A stretch of 64,000 nt of DNA from Anaeromicrobium sp. Lineage in GTDB: Bacteria; Bacillota; Clostridia; Peptostreptococcales; Thermotaleaceae. The first letter of the stretch is position 1; each line of letters starts with the position of its first letter. The notes beneath the pieces are model-generated. The model saw only the letters and a program-made list of their open reading frames with translations, was not told the DNA's origin and did not search any database. This document shows positions 1-9,922 of this stretch, piece by piece. Location: contig NZ_JAOART010000094.1 in NCBI RefSeq assembly GCF_025210435.1, forward strand, positions 29,848 through 93,847, given 5' to 3'. A program made the translations under genes and the position numbers.

Positions 1-348
1 CAGAAGTTATTAAAACTTCTTCTAGTTCTTCAAATAACTCCTCATCCACTTTTTTATAAGCTTTAAGTACACTGTCAACCTTATCTACGATTCCGTTTCT
101 AGTCTTAGAAAGACCCATCTTTAATTTTTCAAATAGTCCTAACTTAGATGTTGTAACTTCCTCTTTTGTGTCTGATACCATGTCCACAGCCTCTTGTTCC
201 ATATCTATTATTTCTTCTGATTTTTGCTCAACTGATTGTTCCTCTATTTCCTCTGTTTTTTCTTTTATATCCTGAAGTTCTTCAGAATTATTTATTTCTT
301 TTTCTTCTTCATTTCTCTTGAATTTTGAAAAAAGTCCTTTAAGCATTT
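1..348 (-). CDS. ftsY: Signal recognition particle receptor FtsY, N-terminal part (cut by window edge)
   Basis: The first 116 codons of FtsY, the membrane-associated GTPase that docks SRP-ribosome complexes at the Sec translocon. The visible part is the acidic, Glu/Lys-rich A region (about residues 5-65) followed by the start of the N domain, where the stretch KLGLFEKLKMGLSKTRNG and the later DEELFEELEEVLI are characteristic of FtsY. The GTPase domain lies outside the window. Of two candidate starts, the ATG at 348 is preferred because GGAGG lies 7 nt upstream; the ATG at 354 would touch the Shine-Dalgarno. It follows smc by about 13 bp, the usual smc-ftsY operon. Confidence 0.9.
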
Positions 349-361
349 TCATTCCTCCATA

Positions 362-3300
362 CTAGCTAATTTTTTCTTTCATTTCCAGGGAAACTAATTT
401 TGATACACCTTGATCTTCCATGGTAACACCATATAAGGCATCTACAGACTCCATAGTTCCTTTTCTATGGGTAACTACAATAAATTGAGTATCCGTTGAA
501 AACTCCTTTAAAAACTCTGCATATCTATATACATTAGCTTCATCTAATGCAGCCTCTATTTCATCTAGTATACAAAAGGGTGTAGGTTTAACTCTTAATA
601 TGGCAAATAACAAGGATATGGCCGTTAAGGCCTTTTCTCCCCCTGATAATAGGGACAAATTCTGTAATTTTTTTCCTGGTGGTTGAGCTATGATTTCTAT
701 TTTAGTAGATAATATATCTTCCTTATCTACTAAAATAATCTCTGCCTTTCCACCCCCAAATAAAGCCTTAAATATTTCATCAAAGTTTACTCTTATATCA
801 TTGAAAGTTTTAATAAATTGACTTTCCATTGTATTTTCCATATCTTTTATGACCTGCCTTAGAGATTTAATAGAATTAGTTAAATCATCCTTTTGGGTAG
901 TCAAAAATTCATATCTTTCCATAACCCTATCGTATTCACCTATGGAATCCATGTTTATATTTCCTAATCCTTTAATTTTTCTTCTAAGGTTTTTCCCCTC
1001 TTTAGATGCCTCTCCCATGTTTATTTTATCGTTCTTATATTTTTTAGCTTCTTCATATTCTAGTTCATAATCTTCTAAAAGTTTATTTAAAATATTCTGT
1101 TGTTGAATATCTAGTCTAGCAAGTCTTAATTCTACCTTGTGATTACTATCTTGCAATTCACCTACTACTTGTCCATTTTTATGTAAGTCTTCACTTAATC
1201 TATTATATAAACTAGATATATTCTCTTTATTTTCCATTTCTTTCTTCAGATTTATTTCATATTGACTTTTTAATATGGTATTTTCTTTTATATCAGTTTG
1301 AATTTCAAGGAGCAACTCTTCTATAGAAACTTTTTCTAATTTCATTTCGTTAATATTTTTATTTTTTATTTCCATGGTATTTTGGGATTTTATTAATTCA
1401 CCACTTAATTCTTTCCTTGATTTTGTATGATTCTTATCCTTTTCCACAAGGGATGCCATATTTACTTTTAAAGCCGTTATTTCGTAATTTAATTGATCCC
1501 TTTGTACTTTTATCTTGTCATGCTCATCTTTATTCTCATTAGCACCCTTATTTATACTTTCCTCTTTAAATTTCAAGCTTTGTATTTCTTCTTCTCTCAA
1601 TTTTATTTCAATTTCTGTTTCCTTTAAATCCATTTCAATTTGCTTAATTTCATTGTTTACTTTTTCCATTTGAATATTGCTATTCTTAATTTCATACTGA
1701 TTTTTTTCTATTTTGTTATTTATTTTTATAAGTTCTATCTCTTTTACTTTTATAAAATTTTCATTTGTATCTACCAAAATTTCTAATTCATGTACCTTCT
1801 CTTCAATTTCCTTTTTTTCTTTTCTTATTTCTTCTTTTATTTGATTTTCATTATTTAAAGATTCTTCTAGTTCATCTATTTCCCTTTGTCTACTCAAAAT
1901 ATTTAAGGTTTTAGATTTATAGCTCCCCCCTGTAATTGCACCTGTAGTATTAATCACATCCCCTTCTAAGGACACTATTTTGTATTTTTTACTTATTTTC
2001 TTTGATAGTTCTATGCCCGTTTCAATAGTATCTACAATAATAGTTCTTCCTAATAAAAATTTCATAACTCCATCGTATTCATGGGAAAAATCTACTAAGT
2101 CACTTGCATATCCTAGTATACTTTTAGATATACTTATATTGTCTCTTTTTCTTTCCCTATGAGAAGAAAAATTTTCTATTGGTAAAAAGGTCACTCTTCC
2201 AAGCCTATTTTTCTTTAAATAGTCAATTATATCTTTGGCATCTTTAGAAGTATCACATACTATGTTTTGCATGGTAGCCCCTAGTGTAACCTCAACGGCT
2301 ATCTCTAATCCCTTTGGAACTTTTAACAATTCACCTACCACTCCATGAATATTTTTCCCAAGTGGACTGTTTTTACAGAACTTTAAAGTCTCCTTTACAC
2401 TCTTACTAAACCCTTCATAGGCCCTTTGCATTTCTACTAGTAATTTCTTTTTAGTCTCATAATCCCTAATATTTTGAATAGATTTATTCTCTTTTATTAC
2501 AGAAGCCGCATGGGATTTTTTAGTAATTACTAATTCATTACTAAAATTATTATAATCCTTTTTTAAATCACTAAGGTCCCTTTTAATTGTATTTCCTTCT
2601 TCTAGTATAATATTTCCCTCTTTTTTTAATTCCAACTGAATTTTATTTAGTTCTTTCTTTTCTCCATCTATGGTAATATTTCTTTTTTCCAGATTTCTTT
2701 TTAATGTATCTAAACTACTTATTTCACTTTTTTTACTAGCTATTAGATTTAATATTTCAATTAAATCATCCTTATAGGTTTCCATACTCTCCTCATAGGA
2801 AGTTATAGTATCTATAAGTTCCTTTAAAGATTTTTCTTTATTTGAAATTTTAGAACCTTCTTTTTCTAAAATTTGTCTATTATTTTTCTCTTCAATTTCT
2901 ATTCTCTTTATTTCTTCTTCAATATTCCTTCTATTATTTTTAATATGTTGAATTTCTTCATGGATTCTTTCTAAATTATGAATTATATTTATTTTCTTTT
3001 CATTGTTAAGTTTTGTTTCCCCTTCTCTTTTTTCTATTAAGTTACTTATGTTGAATATATTGTTTTTCAAGTTGTTAATTGTATTTTCAGCAGTTTCCAT
3101 TCCGCCTTTTAGTTTTTCAAATTCCGTATTTACTTCTCTTTTTTTGTCTAAGTAAAATTCCAATTGTTCTAAAACAATCCTTTGTTGTTCCTTTAAGGAA
3201 TCTAAATCCCCCTTAACACTTTCAAACTCATTTAAGTATAAGTTAATTTCAATATTCCTTAATTGTTCCTTGTATTTCATATACTCTTTAGCCTTTTTAG

Positions 3301-3931
3301 ATTGTCTTTCTAAGGATGGAATTCTATTTTCAAGTTCACTTACTATATCATCTACCCTGGTTAAGTTCTGCTCTGTATTTTCCAATTTTTTTTCTGATTC
3401 TTGCTTTCTTGTCCTATACTTAACAATTCCTGCTGCCTCTTCAAACAAAAGCCTTCTATCTCCTGTTTTGTTACTTAATATTTCATCTATTTTTCCTTGG
3501 CCAATAATGGAATATCCATCAATTCCAACACCTGTATCCATAAAAATTTCTTTAATATCCTTTAGTCTGCATAGAGACTTATTTATATAATACTCGCTAT
3601 CTCCTGATCTATAGACTCTCCTAGTTATTGTAACCTCTGAATAATCCACATCTAGCTTATTACTCTCATTATCTAATGTTAATGAAACCTCTGCCATGCC
3701 AAGAGGTTTTCTTTCAGTGGTTCCTGCAAAAATAATATCTTCCATTTTACTTCCCCTAAGGGTTTTGGCACTTTGTTCTCCTAATACCCATCTAACTGCA
3801 TCAGAAATATTACTTTTGCCACTTCCATTAGGTCCTACTATAGCTGTTATTCCATCTTTAAATTCTATATTTGTCTTATCTGCAAAGGATTTAAATCCTC
3901 TTAATTCTATTTTCCTTAGATGCAATTTCAA
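362..3931 (-). CDS. smc: Chromosome segregation ATPase SMC
   Basis: SMC, 1189 residues, the normal family length. It is the DNA-loop-extruding ATPase that works with ScpA and ScpB in chromosome condensation and segregation. Visible parts: Walker A GPNGSGKS at residues 33-40, long Glu/Lys-rich coiled coils on both sides of a hinge at about 515-680, the LSGGEK signature near 1095 and the Walker B segment CILDEIEAALDE near 1120. The start is TTG at 3931 with GAGGTG just upstream; a second in-frame TTG two codons later is also possible. It lies between a radical SAM gene and ftsY on the same strand, an arrangement common in Clostridia. scpA and scpB are not in the window. Confidence 0.97.
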   Translation of the reverse strand: MKLHLRKIELRGFKSFADKTNIEFKDGITAIVGPNGSGKSNISDAVRWVLGEQSAKTLRGSKMEDIIFAGTTERKPLGMAEVSLTLDNESNKLDVDYSEVTITRRVYRSGDSEYYINKSLCRLKDIKEIFMDTGVGIDGYSIIGQGKIDEILSNKTGDRRLLFEEAAGIVKYRTRKQESEKKLENTEQNLTRVDDIVSELENRIPSLERQSKKAKEYMKYKEQLRNIEINLYLNEFESVKGDLDSLKEQQRIVLEQLEFYLDKKREVNTEFEKLKGGMETAENTINNLKNNIFNISNLIEKREGETKLNNEKKINIIHNLERIHEEIQHIKNNRRNIEEEIKRIEIEEKNNRQILEKEGSKISNKEKSLKELIDTITSYEESMETYKDDLIEILNLIASKKSEISSLDTLKRNLEKRNITIDGEKKELNKIQLELKKEGNIILEEGNTIKRDLSDLKKDYNNFSNELVITKKSHAASVIKENKSIQNIRDYETKKKLLVEMQRAYEGFSKSVKETLKFCKNSPLGKNIHGVVGELLKVPKGLEIAVEVTLGATMQNIVCDTSKDAKDIIDYLKKNRLGRVTFLPIENFSSHRERKRDNISISKSILGYASDLVDFSHEYDGVMKFLLGRTIIVDTIETGIELSKKISKKYKIVSLEGDVINTTGAITGGSYKSKTLNILSRQREIDELEESLNNENQIKEEIRKEKKEIEEKVHELEILVDTNENFIKVKEIELIKINNKIEKNQYEIKNSNIQMEKVNNEIKQIEMDLKETEIEIKLREEEIQSLKFKEESINKGANENKDEHDKIKVQRDQLNYEITALKVNMASLVEKDKNHTKSRKELSGELIKSQNTMEIKNKNINEMKLEKVSIEELLLEIQTDIKENTILKSQYEINLKKEMENKENISSLYNRLSEDLHKNGQVVGELQDSNHKVELRLARLDIQQQNILNKLLEDYELEYEEAKKYKNDKINMGEASKEGKNLRRKIKGLGNINMDSIGEYDRVMERYEFLTTQKDDLTNSIKSLRQVIKDMENTMESQFIKTFNDIRVNFDEIFKALFGGGKAEIILVDKEDILSTKIEIIAQPPGKKLQNLSLLSGGEKALTAISLLFAILRVKPTPFCILDEIEAALDEANVYRYAEFLKEFSTDTQFIVVTHRKGTMESVDALYGVTMEDQGVSKLVSLEMKEKIS

Positions 3932-3966
3932 AACACCTCTTTAATATGCAAAAGTTACAAATTATA

Positions 3967-4017
3967 ATGCAATTTAAAATTTATCTTTAAATAATTTAGA
4001 TAGATTTTAAATTGCAT
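3967..4017. repeat. Inverted repeat at the smc/radical SAM gene boundary
   Basis: The arms ATGCAATTTAAAAT (3967-3980) and ATTTTAAATTGCAT (4004-4017) are perfect reverse complements and overlap the stop codon of the radical SAM gene. No strong T run follows on either strand, so this is more likely an RNA processing or stability hairpin, or a weak terminator, than a full terminator. Confidence 0.5.
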
Positions 4018-5083
4018 CATTTATGTACTGTGTTATATTATAAACTATCCTACTTCTATTCGTAAATAATTTCACATTCCTATCTGTAAGTGAATTATTT
4101 CTCATTATCTTTATTTTTCCAATATTATATTTTTCTTTCAAAAACTTAATGTTAGATTTGTTGTGACCTGCCACGCTAGATATATTTTTATCATTTGTCT
4201 CTATGATTACTTCCTTTTCATTTTCTAATTTGGAATTATAAAATATATAATTTAAAAAGTCATTAAATAGCTTATCTTCCACTAGCTGCCTAATAGATGG
4301 GTGAAAAGGTCCTGCAATTATATCTTTTCCCTTAGCTATATTTTCTGTAGGCTGTAATCCTATTCGAATTACTTCTATATGGTTTTTTATAAACTTAATT
4401 AATAAATCTTTGCAAATATCTATGGTATTCTCTAAAGAAAAGGGAATATATTTAGAGTTAATATACATTTGTTCTAGTTCAGTATCCTTTACAACTAGAG
4501 TTGGATATATCCTAACAAAATCAGGTTTCAACTTTATTATTTCATCAGCAGTATAATTAACCGAATCTTCCCTGTCTCCAGGAAGGCCTACCATCATCTG
4601 TAGTCCCACTTTAACAGGATACTTTTTCATAATATTAACTGCTTTCTTCACATGTTCTGGTGTATGGCCCCTTCCACTCATATTAAGGATTCTTTCATCC
4701 ATAGATTGAACCCCTAACTCAATTATTGAAACACCATATTTCACTAAAAAATCCATTATTTCCTCATTAATATAGTCAGGACGTGTGGATAACCTAATAT
4801 GGTTGACTATTCCCTTAGATTTCCACTCATACGCTACTTTAAGTAAATTCTCTTGTAACTCCCTTTCTATGCCTGTGAAACTTCCTCCAAAGAAGGCTAT
4901 TTCAATATTTTTATTCTCATAATCTTTAATAGTACTTATATAATCCCCTATTTGATTTCTTACTTTGTCTATTGATATATCTTCAAGATTTCCAGTAATT
5001 CTTTTTTGATTACAAAAAACACAATCAAAGGGACAGCCCTTATGTGGAACAAATACGGGAATTATGTAATTAGTCTTTGCCAT
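4007..5083 (-). CDS. Elp3-like radical SAM protein
   Basis: A 358-residue radical SAM protein. The [4Fe-4S]-binding motif CPFDCVFC places cysteines at 17, 21 and 24 in CX3CX2C spacing, near the N-terminus as in the Elp3/HemN-like group. GGSFTG follows at about residue 65 and GLPGD near 170. The C-terminal third lacks the acetyltransferase domain of true Elp3. Members of this family sit between rnc and smc in many Clostridia; the substrate is not known to me. The gene starts 1 bp after the rnc stop, so it is probably translationally coupled. A role in tRNA or RNA modification is a guess from the fold and from neighbouring rnc. Confidence 0.85.
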   Translation of the reverse strand: MAKTNYIIPVFVPHKGCPFDCVFCNQKRITGNLEDISIDKVRNQIGDYISTIKDYENKNIEIAFFGGSFTGIERELQENLLKVAYEWKSKGIVNHIRLSTRPDYINEEIMDFLVKYGVSIIELGVQSMDERILNMSGRGHTPEHVKKAVNIMKKYPVKVGLQMMVGLPGDREDSVNYTADEIIKLKPDFVRIYPTLVVKDTELEQMYINSKYIPFSLENTIDICKDLLIKFIKNHIEVIRIGLQPTENIAKGKDIIAGPFHPSIRQLVEDKLFNDFLNYIFYNSKLENEKEVIIETNDKNISSVAGHNKSNIKFLKEKYNIGKIKIMRNNSLTDRNVKLFTNRSRIVYNITQYINDAI

Positions 5084-5084
5084 A

Positions 5085-5795
5085 CTATACCACCTTCTTG
5101 AGTGCCTCTTTTGCAGCCTTTTGTTCTGCTTCCTTTTTACTCTTTCCTAATCCTTTCCCTATTACTTGTCCAGCAATTTTAACTTGTACATAAAAGATTT
5201 TATTATGGTCTGGACCCTTTTCATCTATTACTTCATATTCAATTTTGTCATTTCCCTTACCTTGAATAATTTCTTGTAAATGGGTTTTATAATCTTGGAA
5301 TATTCTTCCTTCTATCGCGTCCTTAATAGTATTCTTTAAGTTATACAGTATAAACTTCTTAGCATTTTCCAATCCACCATCTAAATATATGGCTCCTATA
5401 ACAGCTTCAAAGGTATCTGCCAAAATTGATATCCTTTCTCTTCCACCGGTTACCTCTTCACCCTTTCCCAGCATTAAATATTTACCCATACTAAGTTCCA
5501 TGGATGAATTAGCTAAAGAAGGTTCACATACAATGCTTGCCCTAATTTTAGTCAATTCCCCCTCTTGAGAAGTAGACAAATTTTTGTATAAATAATCACT
5601 TATAACAATTCCCAATACAGAATCTCCTAAAAACTCTAATCTTTCATTGTACTGTATATTTCTTTTTTTATTCTCATTAGCATATGAACTATGAGTTAAA
5701 GCTTCATTTAATAGACTTATATTATTGAATTCATAAGATATTTTTTTAGATATTTCATCCAATAAATCATGTCTATTAGGATCAATATTACTCAT
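5085..5795 (-). CDS. rnc: Ribonuclease III
   Basis: RNase III, 236 residues, which cleaves double-stranded RNA in rRNA precursors and mRNA hairpins. The catalytic domain carries the family signature ERLEFLGDS at residues 51-59 with its metal-binding acidic residues. A double-stranded-RNA-binding domain occupies about residues 160-236 and ends in KSKKEAEQKAAKEAL. The ATG follows AAGGAGG with good spacing. It is the first gene after the fab cluster on the minus strand; a hairpin separates it from fabF, and it may be partly co-transcribed with the lipid genes. Confidence 0.96.
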   Translation of the reverse strand: MSNIDPNRHDLLDEISKKISYEFNNISLLNEALTHSSYANENKKRNIQYNERLEFLGDSVLGIVISDYLYKNLSTSQEGELTKIRASIVCEPSLANSSMELSMGKYLMLGKGEEVTGGRERISILADTFEAVIGAIYLDGGLENAKKFILYNLKNTIKDAIEGRIFQDYKTHLQEIIQGKGNDKIEYEVIDEKGPDHNKIFYVQVKIAGQVIGKGLGKSKKEAEQKAAKEALKKVV

Positions 5796-5888
5796 TAATG
5801 TCCTCCTTATATTCTTTTTTCTCTAATATATTTTACACTTTTTTCACATAATTTAAAAGTTATTATATTAAAATCCCTCTTAAATTTT

Positions 5889-5927
5889 AATCGGGAGTTT
5901 AGGCATATGCCTTAGTCACTCCCGATT
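5889..5927. terminator. Hairpin between fabF and rnc
   Basis: A 10-bp perfect stem (AATCGGGAGT / ACTCCCGATT) encloses the small palindrome AGGCATATGCCT. A T-rich tract follows on the plus side (TTATTTTATT) and none on the minus side, so termination of the minus-strand fab operon here is probably incomplete. The AGGCATAT motif is shared with other intergenic hairpins in the window. Confidence 0.55.
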
Positions 5928-5946
5928 ATTTTATTAAAATAATTGA

Positions 5947-7182
5947 TTATTTATATTTTTTTAATAATATGGTTGCATTATGTCCACCAAAACCTAGAGA
6001 ATTAGATAATGCATAACTTACTTCCATCTCTCTTCCCACATTTGGAACGTAATCTAAATCACATTCTTCATCAGGAGTTGTATAGTTAATAGTTGGTGGT
6101 ACAAAATTTTCATCAATGGCAAGGGCACATACAATGGCTTCTACTCCACCAGCTGCTCCTAATAAATGACCTGTCATAGATTTTGAAGAACTAATGGCTA
6201 TATCTTTAGCATGATCTTTAAATACAGTCTTTATAGCTGCTGTCTCATTTTTGTCATTCATTGGGGTTGAAGTTCCATGGGCATTTATATAATTTAATTC
6301 ATTAGGATCCACATTTCCATCCTTTAATGCATTCATCATTGATCTTGCAGCACCTTCTCCTCCTGGAGCTGGAGCTGTAATATGATATGCATCTGCACTC
6401 ATTCCATATCCTACTATCTCTGCATATATATGGGCACCTCTTTTAATAGCATGTTCTAATTCTTCTATTACAAGCATTCCAGCCCCTTCACCCATTATAA
6501 ATCCATTTCTATCTTTATCAAATGGTCTGCTAGCCTTTTGTGGTTCATCATTTCTAGTAGATAAAGCTTTCATATTAGTAAATCCTGCTATACTAAGGGG
6601 AGTTATTGAAGCCTCTGTTCCCCCTGTGATCATAATGTCTGCATCATTTCTTTGGATTGCTTTAAAGGCATCTCCAACGGCATTTGTAGATGATGCACAC
6701 GCCGTTACAACTGTTGTATTTGGTCCCTTTGCCCCTAAGGCCATAGATATATGTCCAGAAGCAATATTAGTTATCATCATAGGTATGAAAAATGGACTTA
6801 CCCTTGAAGGACCCTTCTTAGACATTTTTTCAAATTCTCTTTCGAAAGTTTGAATTCCACCTATACCTGATCCTATTATCACTCCAAATTTTTCCTTTTC
6901 CACTTTATCTAAATCTAATTTAGCATCTTTAACTGCAAGCTTTGAAGCAGCAATCCCAAATTGAGTAAATTTATCCATTCTCTTTGCTTCTTTTTTATCA
7001 ATAAATTGTAGGGGATCAAAATCTTTAACTTCTCCAGCAATTTTTACTGAATGGTTTTCCGTATCAAAATTAGTAATTAGTCCAATTCCACTTTTACCTT
7101 CTTTAATATTTTTCCAGAATTCTTCTTTCCCAATTCCTACAGGTGTAACCGCACCTATTCCAGTAATTACAACTCTACGCAT
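5947..7182 (-). CDS. fabF: Beta-ketoacyl-ACP synthase II (FabF)
   Basis: FabF, 411 residues, the elongating condensing enzyme of type II fatty acid synthesis (acyl-ACP plus malonyl-ACP). The active cysteine is C162 in TACASST. The two catalytic histidines are in NAHGTSTP (about 302) and [10 protein letters not shown] (about 338), and the glycine-rich end [10 protein letters not shown] is present. It is the last fab gene of the FapR operon, 28 bp after fabG. In most Firmicutes acpP lies between fabG and fabF; here the gap is far too short to hold it. Confidence 0.97.
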   Translation of the reverse strand: MRRVVITGIGAVTPVGIGKEEFWKNIKEGKSGIGLITNFDTENHSVKIAGEVKDFDPLQFIDKKEAKRMDKFTQFGIAASKLAVKDAKLDLDKVEKEKFGVIIGSGIGGIQTFEREFEKMSKKGPSRVSPFFIPMMITNIASGHISMALGAKGPNTTVVTACASSTNAVGDAFKAIQRNDADIMITGGTEASITPLSIAGFTNMKALSTRNDEPQKASRPFDKDRNGFIMGEGAGMLVIEELEHAIKRGAHIYAEIVGYGMSADAYHITAPAPGGEGAARSMMNALKDGNVDPNELNYINAHGTSTPMNDKNETAAIKTVFKDHAKDIAISSSKSMTGHLLGAAGGVEAIVCALAIDENFVPPTINYTTPDEECDLDYVPNVGREMEVSYALSNSLGFGGHNATILLKKYK

Positions 7183-7210
7183 AAAAAATAACCTCCCATA
7201 TGTCTTTTCA

Positions 7211-7954
7211 TTACATTACCATTCCACCATCTACATTGATTACTTGACCTGTAATATAGTTAGCTCTTTCTGAAGCCAAGAAAGCTACTGTATCTGCCAC
7301 TTCTTCTGGCATACCTGCTCTACCAACTGGAATTTTAGCTAACATTTGTTCCTTTATAGTATCACTTAGGCCGTCAGTCATGTCTGATTTTATAAGGCCT
7401 GGTGCCACTGCATTGACAGTTATCCCTCTAGTGGCTAATTCCTTTGCTATAGACTTGGTAAATCCAATTAATCCAGCCTTTGAAGCAGCATAATTTGCTT
7501 GACCAATATTTCCTGTAATACCTACTACTGATGCTATATTTATTATTTTTCCACTTCTTTTTCTCATCATTTTTCTACCAATTATTTTAGTACAATTAAA
7601 AGCTCCCTTTAAGTTTACTTCCATTACTTTATCCCAATCTTCTTCAGACATTTTAATTAGAAGTTTATCCTTTTCAATTCCGGCATTATTTACTAATATA
7701 TCTATATTGCCAAACTCTTCCTCTGCCTTTTTAACAAGTTCTTCTATTTGACCAAGCTCTGCCACATTGGCTTGTAGGGCGATGGCATCTTTTCCCATTT
7801 CCTTTATTTCATTTACTGTTTCTTCTGCCTTTTGAGAATTACTTGTATAATTAACCACTATATTGGCCCCAAATTGGGCTAACTTTAAGGCAATAGCCTT
7901 TCCAATTCCCCTAGAACCGCCTGTGACCAAAGCCGTCTTTCCATTTAAATTCAT
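7211..7954 (-). CDS. fabG: 3-oxoacyl-ACP reductase (FabG)
   Basis: FabG, 247 residues, the NADPH-dependent short-chain dehydrogenase that reduces beta-ketoacyl-ACP. Visible motifs: cofactor loop TGGSRGIGK at residues 11-19, NNAG near 90, and the Ser-Tyr-Lys catalytic set (S about 141, then YAASK with Y about 154 and K about 158). The C-terminal [14 protein letters not shown] is typical of FabG. AGGAGG precedes the ATG. It lies 11 bp after fabD and is co-transcribed with it. Confidence 0.97.
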   Translation of the reverse strand: MNLNGKTALVTGGSRGIGKAIALKLAQFGANIVVNYTSNSQKAEETVNEIKEMGKDAIALQANVAELGQIEELVKKAEEEFGNIDILVNNAGIEKDKLLIKMSEEDWDKVMEVNLKGAFNCTKIIGRKMMRKRSGKIINIASVVGITGNIGQANYAASKAGLIGFTKSIAKELATRGITVNAVAPGLIKSDMTDGLSDTIKEQMLAKIPVGRAGMPEEVADTVAFLASERANYITGQVINVDGGMVM

Positions 7955-7965
7955 AAACTTACCTC

Positions 7966-8910
7966 CTACCCTTTTAACACATGAATTGTATCATTTAATG
8001 TTTTCATGTCAGAAATATTGTATGTATTTACTTTTTTCCCAAGCTTCTTAGCTATTTTCTTTATAAATCCACTTAAAGATTTCCCTGGACCTATCTCTAC
8101 AAAAGTATCTACTCCATCATTGATCATCTTTTCCACATTGTCAACCCATAAAACAGACTTGCTTACCTGCTGCACTAGGAAATCTCTAGTAGCATCTAAT
8201 GTGTAATATTTGTTCTGTGCATTACTAAGAACTGGTATATTCCCTTCTCTTAATTGTACATTTTCTAATTCACCACTTAACTTTTCTCCTGCAGGAATTA
8301 ACATAGAACAGTGAAAAGGTGCACTTACTGGTAATATAACTGCCTTCTTTGCTCCCTTTTCCTTGGCGATTTCACAAGCTTTTTCCACAGCTTTTACTTC
8401 ACCTGATATTACAATTTGACCTGGTGAGTTAAAGTTTGCTGCTTCTACCACACCAAATTCTTTAGATAACTCTAGGACTTCTTCTAGTATGTCCTTATCC
8501 ATACCTAATATAGCTGCCATAGTTCCTACTCCAAGGGCAACGGCCTCTTGCATATATTTACCTCTCTTTTTAACTAAAGCCACTGAATCTTTAAAATCCA
8601 TCATATTAGCTATAACCAAAGATGCATATTCTCCTAAACTAAGACCTGCACTTACATGAGGTTTAATTCCTTCCTTCTCTAAAATCTTACTTATAGCAAT
8701 ACAAGTAGTTAATATTGCCGGTTGAGTATTTTCTGTCTTTCTTAACTCTTCCTCTGGTCCTTCAAAACAAAGCTTCTTCATATCATATCCAACAGCTTCA
8801 CTAGCTTGTTCAAAAATTTCACTTGCCATTTCATAGTTTTCACATATTTCTTTTCCCATTCCCACGTATTGTGCTCCTTGTCCTGGGAATACAAATGCCA
8901 TTTTACCCAT
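7966..8910 (-). CDS. fabD: Malonyl-CoA:ACP transacylase (FabD)
   Basis: FabD, 314 residues, which loads malonyl groups from CoA onto acyl carrier protein. The N-terminal FPGQGAQYVGMG and the nucleophile motif GLSLGE (S91) are present; the usual GHSLGE histidine position is Leu, a substitution common in Firmicutes, while the catalytic His lies further on in the SAPFHCSML segment. It is 13 bp downstream of fabH in the FapR operon. Malonyl-CoA, its substrate, is also the ligand that releases FapR, so the operon senses its own precursor. Confidence 0.96.
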   Translation of the reverse strand: MGKMAFVFPGQGAQYVGMGKEICENYEMASEIFEQASEAVGYDMKKLCFEGPEEELRKTENTQPAILTTCIAISKILEKEGIKPHVSAGLSLGEYASLVIANMMDFKDSVALVKKRGKYMQEAVALGVGTMAAILGMDKDILEEVLELSKEFGVVEAANFNSPGQIVISGEVKAVEKACEIAKEKGAKKAVILPVSAPFHCSMLIPAGEKLSGELENVQLREGNIPVLSNAQNKYYTLDATRDFLVQQVSKSVLWVDNVEKMINDGVDTFVEIGPGKSLSGFIKKIAKKLGKKVNTYNISDMKTLNDTIHVLKG

Positions 8911-8923
8911 ATTTAAGTCCCCC

Positions 8924-9922
8924 TTACTTATTCCACTTAATTAAGCATGAACCCCACGTTAGGCCTGCTCCAAATCCTACAAGTACTACTAAATCATCTT
9001 TCTTTATCTTTCCAAGTTTAACAGCTTCATCTAGTGCCACAGGTACAGATGCAGCTGACATATTTCCATATTTATTTAAATTAACATAAACTTTATCATC
9101 ACTTAATTTTAATTTCTTAGCAGCAGAATTAATAATTCTAGTATTAGCTTGATGTGGAACTAAGAAATCTATATCTTCCACTTTGTATCCAGCCTTTTCT
9201 ATAACTTCAATAGAAGCCCTCCCCATAGTTCTAACGGCAAATTTAAACACTTCACTTCCATCCATTCGAATATAATGAAGTCTATCTGCAATTGTTTGTT
9301 CGCTAGCAGGCTGAGTCGCACCTCCAGCTGGAATTAATAGAAATTTACCACCATCTCCATTAGCTCCCATAGTCATAGAAAGAATTCCCTTTCCATCTTC
9401 CACAGGACCTACTACAGCAGCTCCAGCTCCATCACCAAATAGTATACAAGTATTTCTATCTTCCCAATCTACCATTCTTGATAAAATTTCAGCTCCAATT
9501 ACTAATACTTTCTTATACATGCCAGTAGCTATAAACTGTCTAGCTACCGTAAGCCCATACACAAATCCTGAACAACCTGCTTCTAAGTCAAAGGCAGCAG
9601 CATTTTTTGCTCCTATTTTACTTTGAACTAAACACGCTGTAGATGGTATTAACATATCTGGTGTTAATGTGGCTAATATTATCAAATCTATATCCTCTGG
9701 ATTTAAATTTGCATCCTCTAAAGCCCTTTTAGCTGCTATAGCCGATATATCCGATGTACTTTGATCCTCACTTGCCACTCTACGTTCTTCTATCCCTGTT
9801 CTTGAAACTATCCAATCATGGGAAGTATCTACCATCTTTGCTATGTGATCATTAGTAACTATCTTTTCTGGAACATAACTTCCTAATCCTAATATACCTG
9901 CTGATATTAATTTATTTTCCAT
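8924..9922 (-). CDS. fabH: Beta-ketoacyl-ACP synthase III (FabH)
   Basis: FabH, 332 residues from the preferred start, the initiating condensing enzyme using acyl-CoA plus malonyl-ACP. Catalytic Cys117 is in EAGCSGF, His in PHQANTRI and Asn in NKYGNMSAAS. The longer reading would begin at a TTG at 9931 directly abutting the AGGAG; the ATG at 9922 lies 9 nt after AGGAG and gives MENKL, so I chose it. It overlaps the end of plsX by about 11 bp, indicating translational coupling. Confidence 0.95.
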   Translation of the reverse strand: MENKLISAGILGLGSYVPEKIVTNDHIAKMVDTSHDWIVSRTGIEERRVASEDQSTSDISAIAAKRALEDANLNPEDIDLIILATLTPDMLIPSTACLVQSKIGAKNAAAFDLEAGCSGFVYGLTVARQFIATGMYKKVLVIGAEILSRMVDWEDRNTCILFGDGAGAAVVGPVEDGKGILSMTMGANGDGGKFLLIPAGGATQPASEQTIADRLHYIRMDGSEVFKFAVRTMGRASIEVIEKAGYKVEDIDFLVPHQANTRIINSAAKKLKLSDDKVYVNLNKYGNMSAASVPVALDEAVKLGKIKKDDLVVLVGFGAGLTWGSCLIKWNK

